From Istiophorus platypterus (taxonomy: Eukaryota > Chordata > Actinopteri > Istiophoriformes > Istiophoridae), in NCBI GenBank assembly GCA_016859345.1, contig CM029126.1, positions 13,611,527 through 13,675,526 on the forward strand: 64,000 nucleotides of DNA, written 5' to 3'. The translations under genes were made by a program, and so were the position numbers. Numbering within the stretch: position 1 is the stretch's first letter; every line of letters begins with the position of its first letter. The notes under the pieces were generated by a model, which ran no database searches, was not told the DNA's origin, and worked only from the letters and a program-made list of their open reading frames with translations. Positions 39,298-52,069 of the stretch are shown here, in pieces.

Positions 39298-40207
39298 AAT
39301 AGTAATATCAAATCTATTAAAAACACCACCCTCTCTCTTTTCAGATCTGTCAGGTAAAATGTTCACGTTTCCACAGAAAACCAACACTGCTCATGTGAAG
39401 CTGAATACATCACAACAGTATTTCAGTACTGTAACCATCTGTCACAGGTAGCACAGAATATGCAAAATGCATAAATTACCTACTGTATCTCTGACAGTAA
39501 ATATGAATAATAATAATGTCTTTGCAATGTCTACAGGTCCTTTACAGACCTTGAAAGAGACCACGCTCTTTTCTCTTTGGCCACACCCTCATATCCAAAT
39601 GACTTCCTTATTTTCTGGGATGACAAACATAAAGAGATGGAGCCCCATATGAAAGACACAAAGGTCGAATATACAGGGCTCGACTATAAGCCAAATGCGT
39701 GGCACTCTATTTGTACCACATGGGACTCTCAGTCTGGACTTGTGCAGCTGTGGATTGATGGACAACCTTCAGTTAGGAAATTCATCACAACTCAACCAAT
39801 CAGAGGACATGCTTTAATTATTTTGGGACAGGTACAGTTTTAATGATAAGCATAGTTAATGGTCTTTCAACAAACTATTTATACAATAAAATGTGTATTG
39901 TGTGTATTTGGTTTATTGATTTCAGAACAATGATTGTGCAATGATGCTTTAACTTACTGTATTTCAAAACTCTCTGCAATCTCTACAGGAGCAGGATTCC
40001 CATGGTGGAGGGTTTGACATTAGGCAGTCTTTCACTGGAATGATGTCTGATGTCCACATGTGGGACTACATCCTTTCCCCCTGTGAAATCCATAACTATG
40101 TGGATGAGCTAAACTTCACCCCAGGGAATGTGCTCAACTGGAGGGCGCTGGAGTACCAGATAGTAGACAGAGTGCTGATAGAGAATAAATTAATGACATG
40201 TCACTGA
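38608..40207 (+). CDS. Secreted pentraxin (C-reactive protein / serum amyloid P-like)
   Basis: Four exons join in frame: 38608-38662, 39345-39447, 39537-39831 and 39989-40207, giving 223 residues, the usual length for a short pentraxin precursor. Exon 1 encodes a hydrophobic signal peptide starting MTVLLVLVMLTGCAAS. Cys51 and Cys112 are 61 residues apart, like the Cys36-Cys97 disulfide of human CRP. The calcium-site run EQDSHGGGFD begins at residue 152; the CRP Glu147 position is Asp161 and Gln150 is Gln164. The family signature around the second cysteine reads WHSICTTWDS, with the His one place further away than in CRP. Two further cysteines (LSPCEI and the penultimate TCH) could pair. Pentraxins form cyclic oligomers that bind phosphocholine and microbial or damaged surfaces in the presence of Ca2+. 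CRP versus SAP cannot be decided. Confidence 0.9.
39266..39299. repeat. (CAT)n microsatellite in pentraxin intron 1
   Basis: CAT trinucleotide repeats about 45 bases upstream of the exon 2 acceptor. Length changes could alter intron 1 slightly. Confidence 0.9.
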
Positions 40208-40374
40208 GCTTTTAAAGCAAGACCATCCATACCTTAAAAAGTCAAAAATCACATTTTCTGTGCTAATGTGAAATGAATATACAAATGTAGAGTATAAACT
40301 ACCAAAGTCAGGATTTTATGTTAAATCATTGTTTATTAATGGAGAGGTTCAGATTTTTTTTTTCAATTTATCTC

Positions 40375-40380
40375 AATAAA
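40375..40380 (+). terminator. Poly(A) signal of the pentraxin gene
   Basis: AATAAA lies about 170 bases after the stop codon at 40205-40207. Confidence 0.6.
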
Positions 40381-41269
40381 ATAATCACAAGAAAGAGTTA
40401 TTTTGGTTGTTCTGATGATTTTTATCTGCCCATAAAGTGACTCTGGTAGTTCACCTGCCTCAACGTGCTTGACTGATACAAAAATATAGATCCTTTAGCT
40501 TATTGCAAAGAATGGCATCTTTTAGTGGTTATCTAGGATTGCATATGAGTTGGCTGTACTGTAGCTTTAAAGTAAAAATGAGACTAATCTGACAGAAGGA
40601 TACATGGTTCTTCAACTGAATGTCAGTCTGCAGTCTGTTTGTGCAATCAATCATCATCACTAACATTATTTCCCAATCAATTTTTATTTTGTAGTTTTTC
40701 AAAAAAAGAAAATCACTAAAAATCATTGTCGGAGAAGAGCAAAATAAGAGAACTGAATCATATGGCTACATGGCATGTGAAAGAAGTCGCTTTTGGTTAT
40801 CCCTTTGGGAATCATCATTCTGCGTGTACACCAAGATATTTACCCTATTGGCCCATTATCTTGTTTTTTTCTACAGCATATTTTCTGTATGGTTCAGTCT
40901 TACTGCCCAGATTTTTTTCAGAAAAAACGAAAAAGGCCGCTCAATGCTCACTGGATGTGTAAAAAGGTCCATGTTTTGTTTTTGTTTTGTTTTTTTGTAC
41001 AGCAATAATATCAGGGTTGTGGATCTGTCTGCTTATTTTGAAGGTCTTCTGTACCAAAAATTGATACATGTAGTTTTAACCTACTTCTTGTATTTATATT
41101 AACTAATCTAATCTTGGCATTAGGCACTAGGCACTGAAATAAACAATATTTTCATTCAACTGGATAGCACTACTTTGTATTTGTTCCCCAATATGTATTG
41201 GGCCTATACTTGGAATATTGGCAGAGGGCTTAAGTTTCTCCGTGTTTCATCACTTCTCCCAGTTCTTTG

Positions 41270-41720
41270 ATGATAAATAACTCACTCACGCATGGACTTT
41301 TGATTGTTCATGGAAGTCATTCTGTGCTGACAGATGCTGCCAGTCTCTCAATCAGTGAAATGAGTACTTCACATACATTTTATACTAATTAAATAGAATG
41401 AGACAATTGAGATTTATGGTAATAACAACAGTTGACTAAATTATCAATTTATCCATAGGTGTGCACTCATTTATTTTTTTTTTTATTTAAAAATTACAGC
41501 ACAGAAAACAAGATCTTAATTATCTATTAAGATAATTACTCAGTCAATTTGCAGCTAAACATTAAACAACAAGTCAGCAGTCAAGATAATCAAGTAAACC
41601 AAGGTGCAAACACAGAGCTAGAGGGAGACCAGTACTTTGCTAATAAATCACACACTCCCACATGGACCTTTCATTGTTTGATTATGCTGACAAATGCTGC
41701 AAACCTCTCAGTCAGTAAAG
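41270..41720. repeat. Local direct duplication, about 370-bp period
   Basis: The stretches near 41270-41360 and 41640-41720 share the order AATAA, CACTC, CATGGAC, TTGATTGTT, GCTGACA, ATGCTGC and CTCTCA-TCAGT. The copies are diverged. No coding content. Confidence 0.55.
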
Positions 41721-41924
41721 CCATTAGTCTTTAAGGCTGGTGATTAACAAAGCCATGTTTGTAATACATATCCATGGATACATAAGTAAACGAATGATAA
41801 GTAATGATAAGTAGTTTTTGATATCTCCAAATAATTTGGGGAAAAAAATCAAGTGGAGCAACAAGCACTTTTCCCTCAAGAATGTGTAAAATTTACTCAG
41901 AGTCTGTCACTGGTGCCACTGCAG

Positions 41925-42200
41925 ACTACTTGCAAACCTCCTGAAACTTCCACAGTAAATTTGACTGCCCAGCGCTACTCACTATAAACATCTCTCTTTG
42001 GATATTCCTGTCGAGAACTGAAAGAGCCTCTTGTATTAAGCTAGCAGGTTCCTGATGTAATGCAGGGCAACAAGAGTTTGCAATTAGCTGCTTCCTCTTT
42101 AGTGTGACTGTTGGATCTCTCCAGGCATTGTCAGTGGCTCTTTGCTATTCTACTACTATCACTTGTCTTCAATAGCCACTAGTCGAGGTGTTTCTGTAAA
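41925..42200 (+). repeat. Duplicated block C, copy 1 (downstream of pentraxin 1)
   Basis: The order CTTGCAAACCTCC, CCTCTTGTATTAAGCTAGC, CCTGATGTAATGCAGGGCAAC recurs near 45905-46110 and 51370-51580, each time downstream of a pentraxin copy. It marks the 3' part of the duplication unit. Confidence 0.75.
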
Positions 42201-43714
42201 ACTATATCAGTGATTCAGCTATCTAATTTGATTAAAACACACAAGTACAGTACTTGTATTAGTGCATAGCAATATATGATGGCAGTCTATCCTATATTTG
42301 TTGATATATGTCAGTCTGGACCGAAGTGAAGGACCAAGCATCCTACTGACTGATTGCCATTGCATCTTTATAGGCATGTCACATGCATGGTTAAAAATAC
42401 ACCTATGCTATACTGGTATTCCAAAGATGTTTTTTCTTTCTCATATCTTTTTTATTCTGCTTCCATTATTAAATGTAACTCTGTTTGTTGTTCAGTCAAA
42501 TTGGGACACAAAAGCAGAACACAGACAAAGACTTTCAATGGTTCAAAAGCAGTTAATTGAAGATTTGGAGCTCTAGGGTCTTGGGAAGCTGAGCCAGAGT
42601 TGAGAGTGGAGCAGGGGAAGCTGAGGTTGAAAGCAGCAGGAAATGATGAGCCTTTGCCCAAGCAAACAAAGGTGTAGATGAGATTCAGGTAAACACAAGA
42701 GAAAACTTGATGTTGGGCATAGCATTATTGTCATGTTGGCAAACTGAACATTCTGGCAAAGACCGGAGCTTGGAGCTGGGGTACATTTCTTTGTTTATCA
42801 GCGGGAGTACCAAACTGACATCACGATAAAGATGCATGCAAGTGAACTGGGCTCACCAGAGTTTGTTATTTTTAATGTTTGTTACTTTTGTGATCACTCT
42901 TCGAGATAATTAAATAGAATTAAATAGAAGAGTAGAATAGAACAGAATGAGCTATATATTAATAGAAAGAATTGGACAAAACATGTTGAATGAATGATTC
43001 ATTTACAAATATTGTCCATGGGCTTACATCTATCATATTTTTGTCATTAATTCTTTAATTTGTAATTTTAATTCTGTAATTTGTAAATATTAAAAAATGT
43101 AATCTTAAATATGTATTGTGACAATTAATTTGGTCAATTTGCTGGTTTAGGTTCAGTAACGAGACTCAGTCAGAAGTAACATCCGAGGTGGAAAGGCAGG
43201 GGTAAAGTCAAGGCAAAAGGCAACCAATAAACTTGAACACCCTGAGCGCAGTGGGGTCCTCGGCCTTATTTCCTTTTTCCATGGGAGGTAGCGAATCCCT
43301 CACAAGGAAGACAATGGGGCATGCAGCAGCTGATGGCAGCAGGTAGTGGAGAGGGCAAAGTTTAGCTTTCGCATGGAAAAAGGTGACATTGTAACAAATA
43401 ATTTGATATATGTTATAGATTTATTGCGGCTAAATGTATTTTCCACTTTAATATCAGCTGTGCTAGTGGATTGTCTTTATGAATTGCAGGTATACAATAA
43501 ATTCAGCATTTTTCAAGGTTGTTATCATAATTGATTAGTGTAGTTATTTGATTTTTGGTTTCAGTTTATCTCTTCTCAAAACACCATTCTATAAAAAAAA
43601 AAAATTATGCTGCAAACAACTTGTGACTGTTTCTTTCTGCTATTATATGATTCATTTGTTTATAATACAATTTACATTAGAGTGTATGACCTTGTCTTTC
43701 TCTCCTATATTTAA

Positions 43715-44607
43715 GACCTTCCCATAAGAAACCAGCACAGCTCATGTGAGGCTGACTACATCACGACAGGTTTTCAGTGCTGTAACTGTCTGTATTGGTT
43801 AGGTATTGTTGAATACGCGAAAAGGATCTCTATGTCTTTGTAATGTCTACAGGTCCTTTCCAGAGGCTGCCCATTTTCTCTTTGCCCACACCATTTCTTG
43901 CAAATGACTTCATGATTTTCAAGGATGCTGCAAATGATGTGTTTGACCTCTGGATCAGGGACAAACATGCGGTATTTGGAGAGCAGGAGTACAAGCTGAA
44001 CACGTGGCACTCTGTACCAAATGGAACCCTGCTTCCAGACTAATGAAACTGTGGTTAGATGGAAAGCTGGATCCAAAATCAAAGGACCCATTATAATTGT
44101 TTTGGGACAGATAACGTTTTTAAGCATCGCACTTCATTGAAATTGTTTCACATTAATGGAAGTATATTTGCTTTTTTGCTGAGGTAATTATGTAGTTTGA
44201 GTCAGCCCCAAATTAGTTTAGTTTAGCAAACAGACTGGAAACACAGGGAAATACCTAGCCAGTCCACATTCTCTAAACTAACTCTTAGCAGGGGAGCAAA
44301 TAAGTTTTTAATACTCTTCCAAAAGTGCTGTAAATTGCTACTTTATAATTATTGTGCAGCTTCATATCAGAAAAAAAATAAAGCTGGTATCTTAAGTTTC
44401 TGAAAAGTTCTCAGGAGCAGGACTCCCATGGTGGGGGATTTGACAGGAAGCAGTCTTTTGTTGGCATGATTTCCCACATATGGGACTACACCCCAGAACC
44501 ATGTGGATGAACTGAAGTTCACTCCAGGGAATGTTCAGAACTGGAGGGGACTGGAGTTCCAGATTATATGAAGGGTCACGATACAAGATAAACAAAAGAT
44601 CTGTCAC
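43715..44607 (+). pseudogene. Pentraxin pseudogene 1
   Basis: Relics of three exons align with the intact gene: exon 2 at 43715-43797, exon 3 at 43853-44110 and exon 4 at 44415-44607. No signal-peptide exon was found. Reading across exon 3 needs a frame change early on, and an in-frame stop follows the CRP-like WHS segment. The exon 3 donor has changed from GT to AT (44111-44112). Exon 4 keeps EQDSHGGGFD but has lost bases around the WDY segment and then meets a stop. The original stop region is replaced by CACAAA. With these independent lesions it cannot encode a pentraxin. Confidence 0.88.
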
Positions 44608-45904
44608 AAAAGTTTTGAAAAAAGACTACCAATGTCTTGCATAGTCAAACTATATTATACAAAACAAAATTGAATTAATATAGTGTCAAATTTCCTAACA
44701 TTTTAGATTTTTAAATCTTTTTTTTTTTCCTTTTTTGTGAGATCATCCCTTTTTTTCTTTTTAAACTTCAACACTGAGTGTTTCTCTAACCTAATGGTCA
44801 TATGTTGCAAGGAACTGATTGTGTAGGGCAGTCATTAATTCAGTCAAAGCTTATGTTTTAAAGCATACTCATAATTTACCATTACACCAAAGTCTGTGAG
44901 ACTGACACCAGCTGTAGGTGAAAACAAAGGTGAGATTGTATTCCATCGGTGTTGTATGTAATTTTGCCAAAGATATTACTTTTATAGATATTATCAATTT
45001 AGTGTGATTTGTCCACAAGCTCTTCAGTGTCTGGAAACCTAAGAGTAGTAGTTTGTGAGCTTGCCTTTTCTGACAACTGTACACCTCCTCTATACTTCAT
45101 CTCTGTTATCTCCCAGTGGTCTCATTTGTGACTGCTTTTAATACTTGTATTTGAAGCAAGATCAAATGTTTTTTTGTTCTGTGGCCCAAGAGTCAAGTTG
45201 TGTTATGTTTAATACCATCTGTAGCTCAACAACCAGCAAAGCTCAAAAATGATTTTTTTTTTAGCTAAGGAAATTGTAAACAGCATTTTGGATTTCATCT
45301 AAATACTTCTCTTGGTTTCTCAAATGATAAAATAGATTTACTGCAGTATTTTATCTTATTGCTGCAGGAGCAGAAGCTTTTCTGAAGCGGTCAACTCAAA
45401 TGAAACAGGAGTTTAGTAATAATGGTGCTTTAAAGGTTTTATATACTTGCCAAGAGATAGGGACCTTCCATTGTCTGTACTGTTATAAATGAAGTTGCAG
45501 TCAGATATCTTAGTATATATCTAATTTGTTAAATCTGTACAAAAAAAATGAAGTATAAAGACAATAATATTATGGGGTTTATCAGCAGGACTATTTCTTG
45601 GCTGGGCACAGTCACTTTGCTCTATATAACTCTTGACAACACAGCAGACAAGTGAATCTCTCAAAATGTCTGACTATTCATTTAATTTGAAAGCAAAATG
45701 TAGAACTGACATGAATCTATTTTCTTTGAGCAGTCTGCAGTCTATATGCAAGAGAAAAAAACACAATCACATTACATGAATTTGAACATTTGTTTCTTAA
45801 TTTGCTTGCATTTGGGTTGTTTTTCATACATTCTGACTGTAAGCTGCTGTGCTTTGTGCTCGCTCCACCACCATAGAATTTAAATATTTGCTCCTTAGGG
45901 ATAA

Positions 45905-46110
45905 AAACTACTTGCAAACCTGTGCAGGGACTTCCACGATAAATTGGGTTATACATATCAGTTACGCATTGTGTGCTGCATAAGAACTCAAGCCTCTTGT
46001 GTTAAGCTAGCTGGTTCTGGATGTAATTCAGGGTAACAAAGAGTTTGCAGATGGTTGATTTCACTGCAGTATCTGTTGAATGTCATTGTCTTTGGCTATT
46101 AGCTGTGTGT
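45905..46110 (+). repeat. Duplicated block C, copy 2
   Basis: The second occurrence of block C, with CTTGTGTTAAGCTAGCTGG and GATGTAATTCAGGGTAAC, lies 1.3 kb downstream of pentraxin pseudogene 1. Confidence 0.75.
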
Positions 46111-46559
46111 GTTTCTGATAAAGTTGGACTATGTGTTTTTGACAGATATAATAGATGTATGTAGAATTGTTTACCTGTATTAATTTTTGTGCCTATTGCT
46201 TAATCCCCCACAGTTAAATATATAGATTTACTATGATTCTTGGCAACTTGACAAATTTTCTTTTATTTTGAGGCTTATCCATCTTCATTTGATGTCATAA
46301 GCATTGAATAGTTTTGGATACTTCTGTTTTCAGGATAAATTCTGAACACTAATGTACCTAAGCTTCCCATGAATATCTTTATTACTCGATAATTCATAAC
46401 CTCAACTATATCAGTTTAACATTTTTGTTAGCTTGCTTAGCTCTTATACACAACCTTTGATTTTTCTGAACTAACTTTAGCTGCAAGAGATAAAAGCAGT
46501 GCATTATGGGTGGTATTGCAAACATATTAGTGCATATTTATATATCACAGTTGTCTTGG

Positions 46560-47130
46560 CACTGTTCAACATCCAAGTTTATAATTCACAGATGAATCCT
46601 GGAAAAATTCTTCATTAAATGTGGCCCATGATCTGTGTCCTTAACCACAATTTCAAATGTTTATTTATGCTCATATAGAGTCAAGCCTTCATGGCTTGAC
46701 ACACATAATCTTATTATGGGTTTCAAGTTTGTCTAGGTGTGTGAAATTGATCGTGAGTGGAAATGATGAATGTAAGTTAGCTTGTCCACAGTTTTTATGC
46801 ACATTGCTATATCTTAATTCTTTCCAAGGGGAATATTGGAATACTCTATCTCATTTATAAATCAGCACACACACAAACACACACTCAGCCCAATGTACCC
46901 CAGCAGTAGGAATGAGCTAAAATCAGCAGTGGCTCTGTGGTAATGGGAGACTAACATATTGAGAGAGGTTGAAAGGGATTGCAGATTGTGTGCACAGATA
47001 ATGGGGTTAGATGCTAGATAACAGGATGTCTCTAAATAAATGTTCTGCTCTGGAAAAAAAAAGGTGCTGCGTGTTTCTCTTGAACCACTGGACTCTTGCA
47101 TGGTGACAGCTATTCCATCCACTTCTCCTC
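46560..47130 (+). repeat. Duplicated block B, copy 1
   Basis: About 570 bases, including TATTATGGGTTTCAAG, GTCTAGGTGTGTGAAATTGA, GGAATACTCTATCTCATTTAT, a CA-rich tract and GAAAGGGATTGCAGATTGTG, recur in the same order at 52070-52660. Short ORFs in it are not conserved between the copies, so it is read as non-coding. Confidence 0.9.
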
Positions 47131-47879
47131 CCCCCTCCTTTCCTATCCCATCTAGATCACTTGATTAATTTCTGTGTTGTACATACTAATACTTCCTGTT
47201 GCTCCACACCTGTAATTCTGCACACAAGTTGTCCCAACTGTGTCCAAGTCCAATGTATACTCAGCTGCTATTCATGTGATACCCTGTGCACTATATTTAC
47301 TTTGTGACACTACTGCAGATGCACAAAATCTGCATGTACACCCCATCTGCCATAAAAGAAGAGCATGCATGTATTGCAAAAAGCATCTCTCTATACAGCC
47401 TGTCAAATTCCGGTGTAGTGAACCTGAGACACATTAAATATATCTGTGCTTTCTGTGCAGATCTAATCAATCATTTGGGTTTCTAAGTTCAGTGGTATGT
47501 GTCTCATTTTTCACTTTTCAGGTTTGTGGTCTTATACCTATAAGTAGTTCACTTCTCCAGGTTACAGTATATGTTTACTCTATTGGGACCCTCTGAGGTG
47601 CAAGTGCTCAAGCTGCTGCCCCTTCGGCAAGAATAACTGTACACGAACTCATGCAAACTCACATGCACAGAAACAAAGATTCTGTCCATTAAATTATATT
47701 GTTCTGTTCTCTATCGACATCAAAGTTACCAGACAAATAATTATTTAGTGTCATTCTGTTTGTATTTATATATCCAAAAAAATACTGATACTGTTGTGTA
47801 AATATACAGTACAACATTGTTTTTTTATCAGTAATAAAAACATTTTTCAAACCATTAAATGCAATAGCTGGTAAATGAT

Positions 47880-47893
47880 CTTTAAAATAAAGT
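47880..47893 (+). other. Possible relic of the steap4 3' UTR end
   Basis: The stretch CTTTAAAATAAAGTT resembles CTTTTTAAAATAAACTT at the steap4 poly(A) site and stands at a similar distance (about 60 bases) before block A as the original does. The match is short, and the support comes from position plus sequence. Confidence 0.5.
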
Positions 47894-47948
47894 TTAGTGC
47901 GATTGAAGAGTTTGGCCTTTTTTTCTCTCTTATGCTCACCAACTAAAT

Positions 47949-48254
47949 CTCATCTTGTCTGGAAGCTCAGTCAAAGTCAGAGAGTTTTTCCCTGCTGAGC
48001 TGAGTGTGCTCTGTCTAGTTGTCTCGGTCTGATCCCTCTCCAGGGTTCATCCCTCTGGCTGATCTGATGCCATTCTCCAGGAAACATTTGCTCTCAGCTG
48101 TAGGCTTCTCCCCAGCCAAAACTGGATCTCATCACATCCATGGAGAGAGGAGTGTGCAGGCTCCTCTATCAAGGAGTCCTCTGTAGAGAGGGCATAATAT
48201 TTGGTTGTGACAGTACAGATTGGCCACTGATGTTGTGCTGCAGGAAGTTCTTTT
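47949..48254 (+). repeat. Duplicated block A, copy 2
   Basis: A near-identical copy of 35991-36292, here upstream of pentraxin pseudogene 2. Differences are mainly single-base changes, which suggests a rather young duplication or constraint. Confidence 0.9.
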
Positions 48255-49232
48255 AGCCAATCAAGAACAGAACATCTCTAAAAACTGAATTCAGAGAGAA
48301 GTCAAGCATGAAAGAAACTCTGTCCGTCAGAAAAAGGGTTAGTACTGACTAATCATAACTAATAATAATCATAATTCTATAATGGAATGACAGATTGTTT
48401 ATATTTTTTTTTCAAAACAATTAAAAATTTGAGATTACATTTCCCAGGTTAATGTCTCTAAACACGATCAACACGATCACAGCTTTTTGATTCAGTGTTG
48501 CCAGATACATCAAACTAAATTAAAATGCAATTTCTACAGGACAACAGTTAGATCGTGTCTGATGCTCTTTATGTGAATGTCCTTACAGCTGATCCTGATG
48601 ATTTACTGCTGCTCTTCATTGTCCTGCCTGAAGTGCACTACTCATCTCCAAAAATGCCAGGTAAGTTTTTACAGCAGCATGCACTGTTTGTCATTTCAAT
48701 AAGCTATATGCAGTAGGCTCATAAGTATCATATTGTGTAATATATTATAAAAAGTAAAACATTTTTCAAAACACTATGACCTTCTTTGTTGTCAACAGGT
48801 ATTATGTTGCATATGACAGACTGTTAGGACTCCGGCCGAATAACTTTTTTAAAGATGAGGTTTGTCAGGATAAAATAACAACAGCTGTTACAGGTTCGAC
48901 CACTTTATACCTCATCAAGTAATCTTGGGGGTATTTGTGTAATCTTCTCTGTATGTTTGTTTGTTTTTCTAATTTATGTCCTTATTTCTGATTTTATTTA
49001 TTTTATAACATATATTATTACACTTGTTATTGTATAATATAGATGAAAAAAAAACATTAAGAGCCTACAATGCACATTTGCCTGCTCTTAAAAACAACAC
49101 TGCTCCATAAAGAGATATTCTAAACCAAGAACAATATTTTAACACCAGCAGGATCTTTAAATGTTAACTGAGTTAGAAGGAGGGTATTTGTATTCAAGAG
49201 TGAATCCAGTGATGTGATTGATTGCTAAACTG

Positions 49233-49776
49233 GGGGCGAAAATGCAGAATTTGGAGGGCGGGAGTAGAAGTCAAATATGTGGCACTCATTTTGTTCCGTG
49301 GGACTCTGCAGCTATACTGGTGCAGCTTTGGTTGGATGGAAAGCATTCAACTTGAAAATTCATTGGTGTATCAAACATCATTAGTCCCATGACTATCTTT
49401 GGACTGGTATGGTCTGATCGTTAAACATTATAGTTTTAGGTTTTCCCTATAACTCTGTAGATTGGTAAATTTTAATTTACTTTATCGCCATACAGTATAG
49501 TATACAAAAACGTAGAGTATAGAAGTTCTTCTTTAACCCAACTCTTTGCAATTTCTACAGGAGCAGGATTCCCATGGGGGGATGACATTAACCAGCTTTT
49601 CGCTGACATGATGCATGATGTCCACATGTGGGACTACAGCCTTTCCCCCTGTGAGACCCAGCACTATGCGGATGATCTGAACTTCACCCCAGGGGATGTG
49701 CTCAACTGGAGGGCGCTGCAGTTCCAAACCACAGGAAGAGTGCCGACAGAAGATAAGCAAATGACCTGTCACTCTA
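49233..49776 (+). pseudogene. Pentraxin pseudogene 2
   Basis: A degraded exon 3 (about 49233-49408) still shows GTGGCACTC and GTGGGACTCT, matching the WHSIC-TWDS region, but has lost its 5' half, its frame and its donor. Exon 4 starts after a good acceptor at 49561 and begins EQDSHG, then has a four-base deletion relative to the intact gene that shifts the frame. Further on it reads VHMWDYSLSPCE and FTPGDVLNWRAL. The stop codon is lost (CAC TGA in the intact gene, CAC TCT AGA here), leaving an open frame to 49919. No convincing exon 1 or 2 was found between 48254 and 49233. Confidence 0.88.
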
Positions 49777-51369
49777 GAACAAGACCTTTAGTGACACTCC
49801 ATGCAAGGCCTTTTCTTTTGAGTGTGAAAGCCTCATGCCCTTTTGGCTTAAACACTGACATAAAAGTCTGTAACTTAGTCTTTGGGAAGGGTAAGTGGCT
49901 TTTAATCCGCTTGAATTAAAAAAAAAACAAAAAACAAAACACCAACAGTGTTTTGTGAATTACAAACCTTATTCCTTTTTAGAATCTTTGATAAAATGTA
50001 TGTTATTAACTGTGCAGTTGTTATATGTAATTATGTCACATTTCATATCATATCTATCTATCTATGATATCGCCCCCCTGACGACAGCTGAACTAGCATT
50101 TATGCAACATGTCTTAAAATCTCAAGCTTGTTTCTGAGGCCTGATCCAGCTCTACACCCCCATGTGGCGTCCCTGCTTGCACGTACTATAAGAGCTTCAC
50201 CCTGTACATTATATCTGGTAGTTTGAAAGCAAATTTTGCTTCGATTCAGCCTTATGATTTTAGTCCATTAGGGCACCAAACACAGCTTGGGTGCACATGA
50301 AGTCCTGTTGTTTTTTTATCTGTAAAACTGTAAAACTCCTGCTGAGATCAAAATAGGACAAAATGTGAGGCAATCATACTTTAAAAATTGTATTAGGGCA
50401 GTTATTTTCCTTTGCCAGACAGTCAGAGTAAAAAAACGTTTAATTTCCACTTACATGATCACAGTAAAGTAATTCCCAAACAGAAAACCAGCAGGATGTC
50501 AGAGAGCTCAGAGAATCTCTTCCTTAATGAAAGGGAAATTGGATTTTTTGTTTGTTTGTTTGTTTGTTTGTGTATCAGATCAATTAATGGTTTATATCAG
50601 CCCAAATATAACCTGGGAATTTCCTGTTGGATCTTAAGAGTAGTGGCTTGTGACTACTGTATATTTCATCTCTTTTTATGGCTTCTTCTTTCCACTTTTG
50701 ATGAATCCACCTCACTCTTCTCCTCAGCCAAAAAAGGTGTCTTATTGTCCTCATTCATGAATGCTCAGTAGTATTTAAAACAAGCAAGACCACAAACCTT
50801 AATAAATTCTGTAGTGGTAAAATAAGGATATAAAATATATAATTTGAATATTCAGTATAATCAGAAAAAGTAAGTGCAGCAATCACAAACTCTTTTTTTG
50901 AAAAAAGACCTTCTTATTAATGAAAATGCTTAAAATACAAATGTTAAAGAAAGGATGTGATGTGTCATATACCTTGTAACCATGACCTAGTGGATCATAT
51001 GCTGATTGCATGTGGGCTCTTCATGGTGTTTTTCCGTTTTCTCAGTGCATGCCACTGTGAAATTGATGAGTCAATGTTTAAAAATCTTTTGGTAATGTGA
51101 ATCTACATTTTGGGTTATTATATAGATTAAAAATGAATGAGGGAAGCACAGAACTCAGTCATCAGACCTTTACATTCAGCAGCGTGCCAGTGGCTACTAA
51201 CCAAGTCAAAAGGCCTGTAAAGATATACAGTGGCTTGCCCGTCATTGATATATTTGATGAACTGTTTAATTTATTAGGGATAAACAGGTGAGACAACTGG
51301 ACTTTTGTCTTTTTTCTTTTTTTCAGTTTTCTTTTCTAAAAGAATTGCTCTAAATACATAGCACTAGCG

Positions 51370-51580
51370 ATGTTGAAGGCCACTTGCAAACTCCCGGGGG
51401 ACATCCACAATACATTAAGTTGCATGATAAGAGCTGTAACAGTAGCTCTGCTAAATCTAAGCCTCACCTTTCTTTTGACATTCCTGCTGAGTCAATTCAG
51501 CATAATGTGCTCCATGGGAACTCAGAAAAAGACCCTTGTGGTACGCTAGCTGCTTCCTGATGTAATGGAGGGCAACTTTT
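51370..51580 (+). repeat. Duplicated block C, copy 3
   Basis: The third, most diverged occurrence of block C, with CTTGCAAACTCCC, CTTGTGGTACGCTAGCTGC and CCTGATGTAATGGAGGGCAAC, lies downstream of pentraxin pseudogene 2. Confidence 0.7.
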
Positions 51581-52069
51581 ACCTCAGCAGACCAGGAGAT
51601 TGAGAGTTCAAGCATATTGTAAAGGTCTGATTCACCGGACAATGAGGAGCTCTGTCACTCGAGAAGCTATTTTTTGCTCCCTTGGTGTCTAAGGCAATGG
51701 AGCTTAAATAGGTTTAAATGCAAACCTGAGGCGCTACAGAATTTGGCTTTCTGATCTGTATGGAAAAACAGCATTCAAGATTTTCAGTATGGGGAAAGAC
51801 TGCCACTTATTTACAGCAACAATAAAATTTTACTTTAAACCTGCAGTTCACAGAGGGCAGAAAATTTGAATCTAGATATGAATTTAACAATAGAATCAAT
51901 TGATTTTGGGAAATAGCATTTGTATAGCAGAATATAAAAACTTTAGTCATTCTTCCTATGTATCTAGGTTTTTATAACTGCTCACTTGTAAATAGTACAG
52001 TAGGCACTCTTTCATTGCACTTTACAATCTGTGACAACCGCCAGACAACTATCAGCGTGATTGTACACA

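Noticed and set aside
48588..48661. Possible signal-peptide exon of pentraxin pseudogene 2
   Set aside because: The position and a following GTAAG are suggestive, but similarity to the intact exon 1 is too weak to call.
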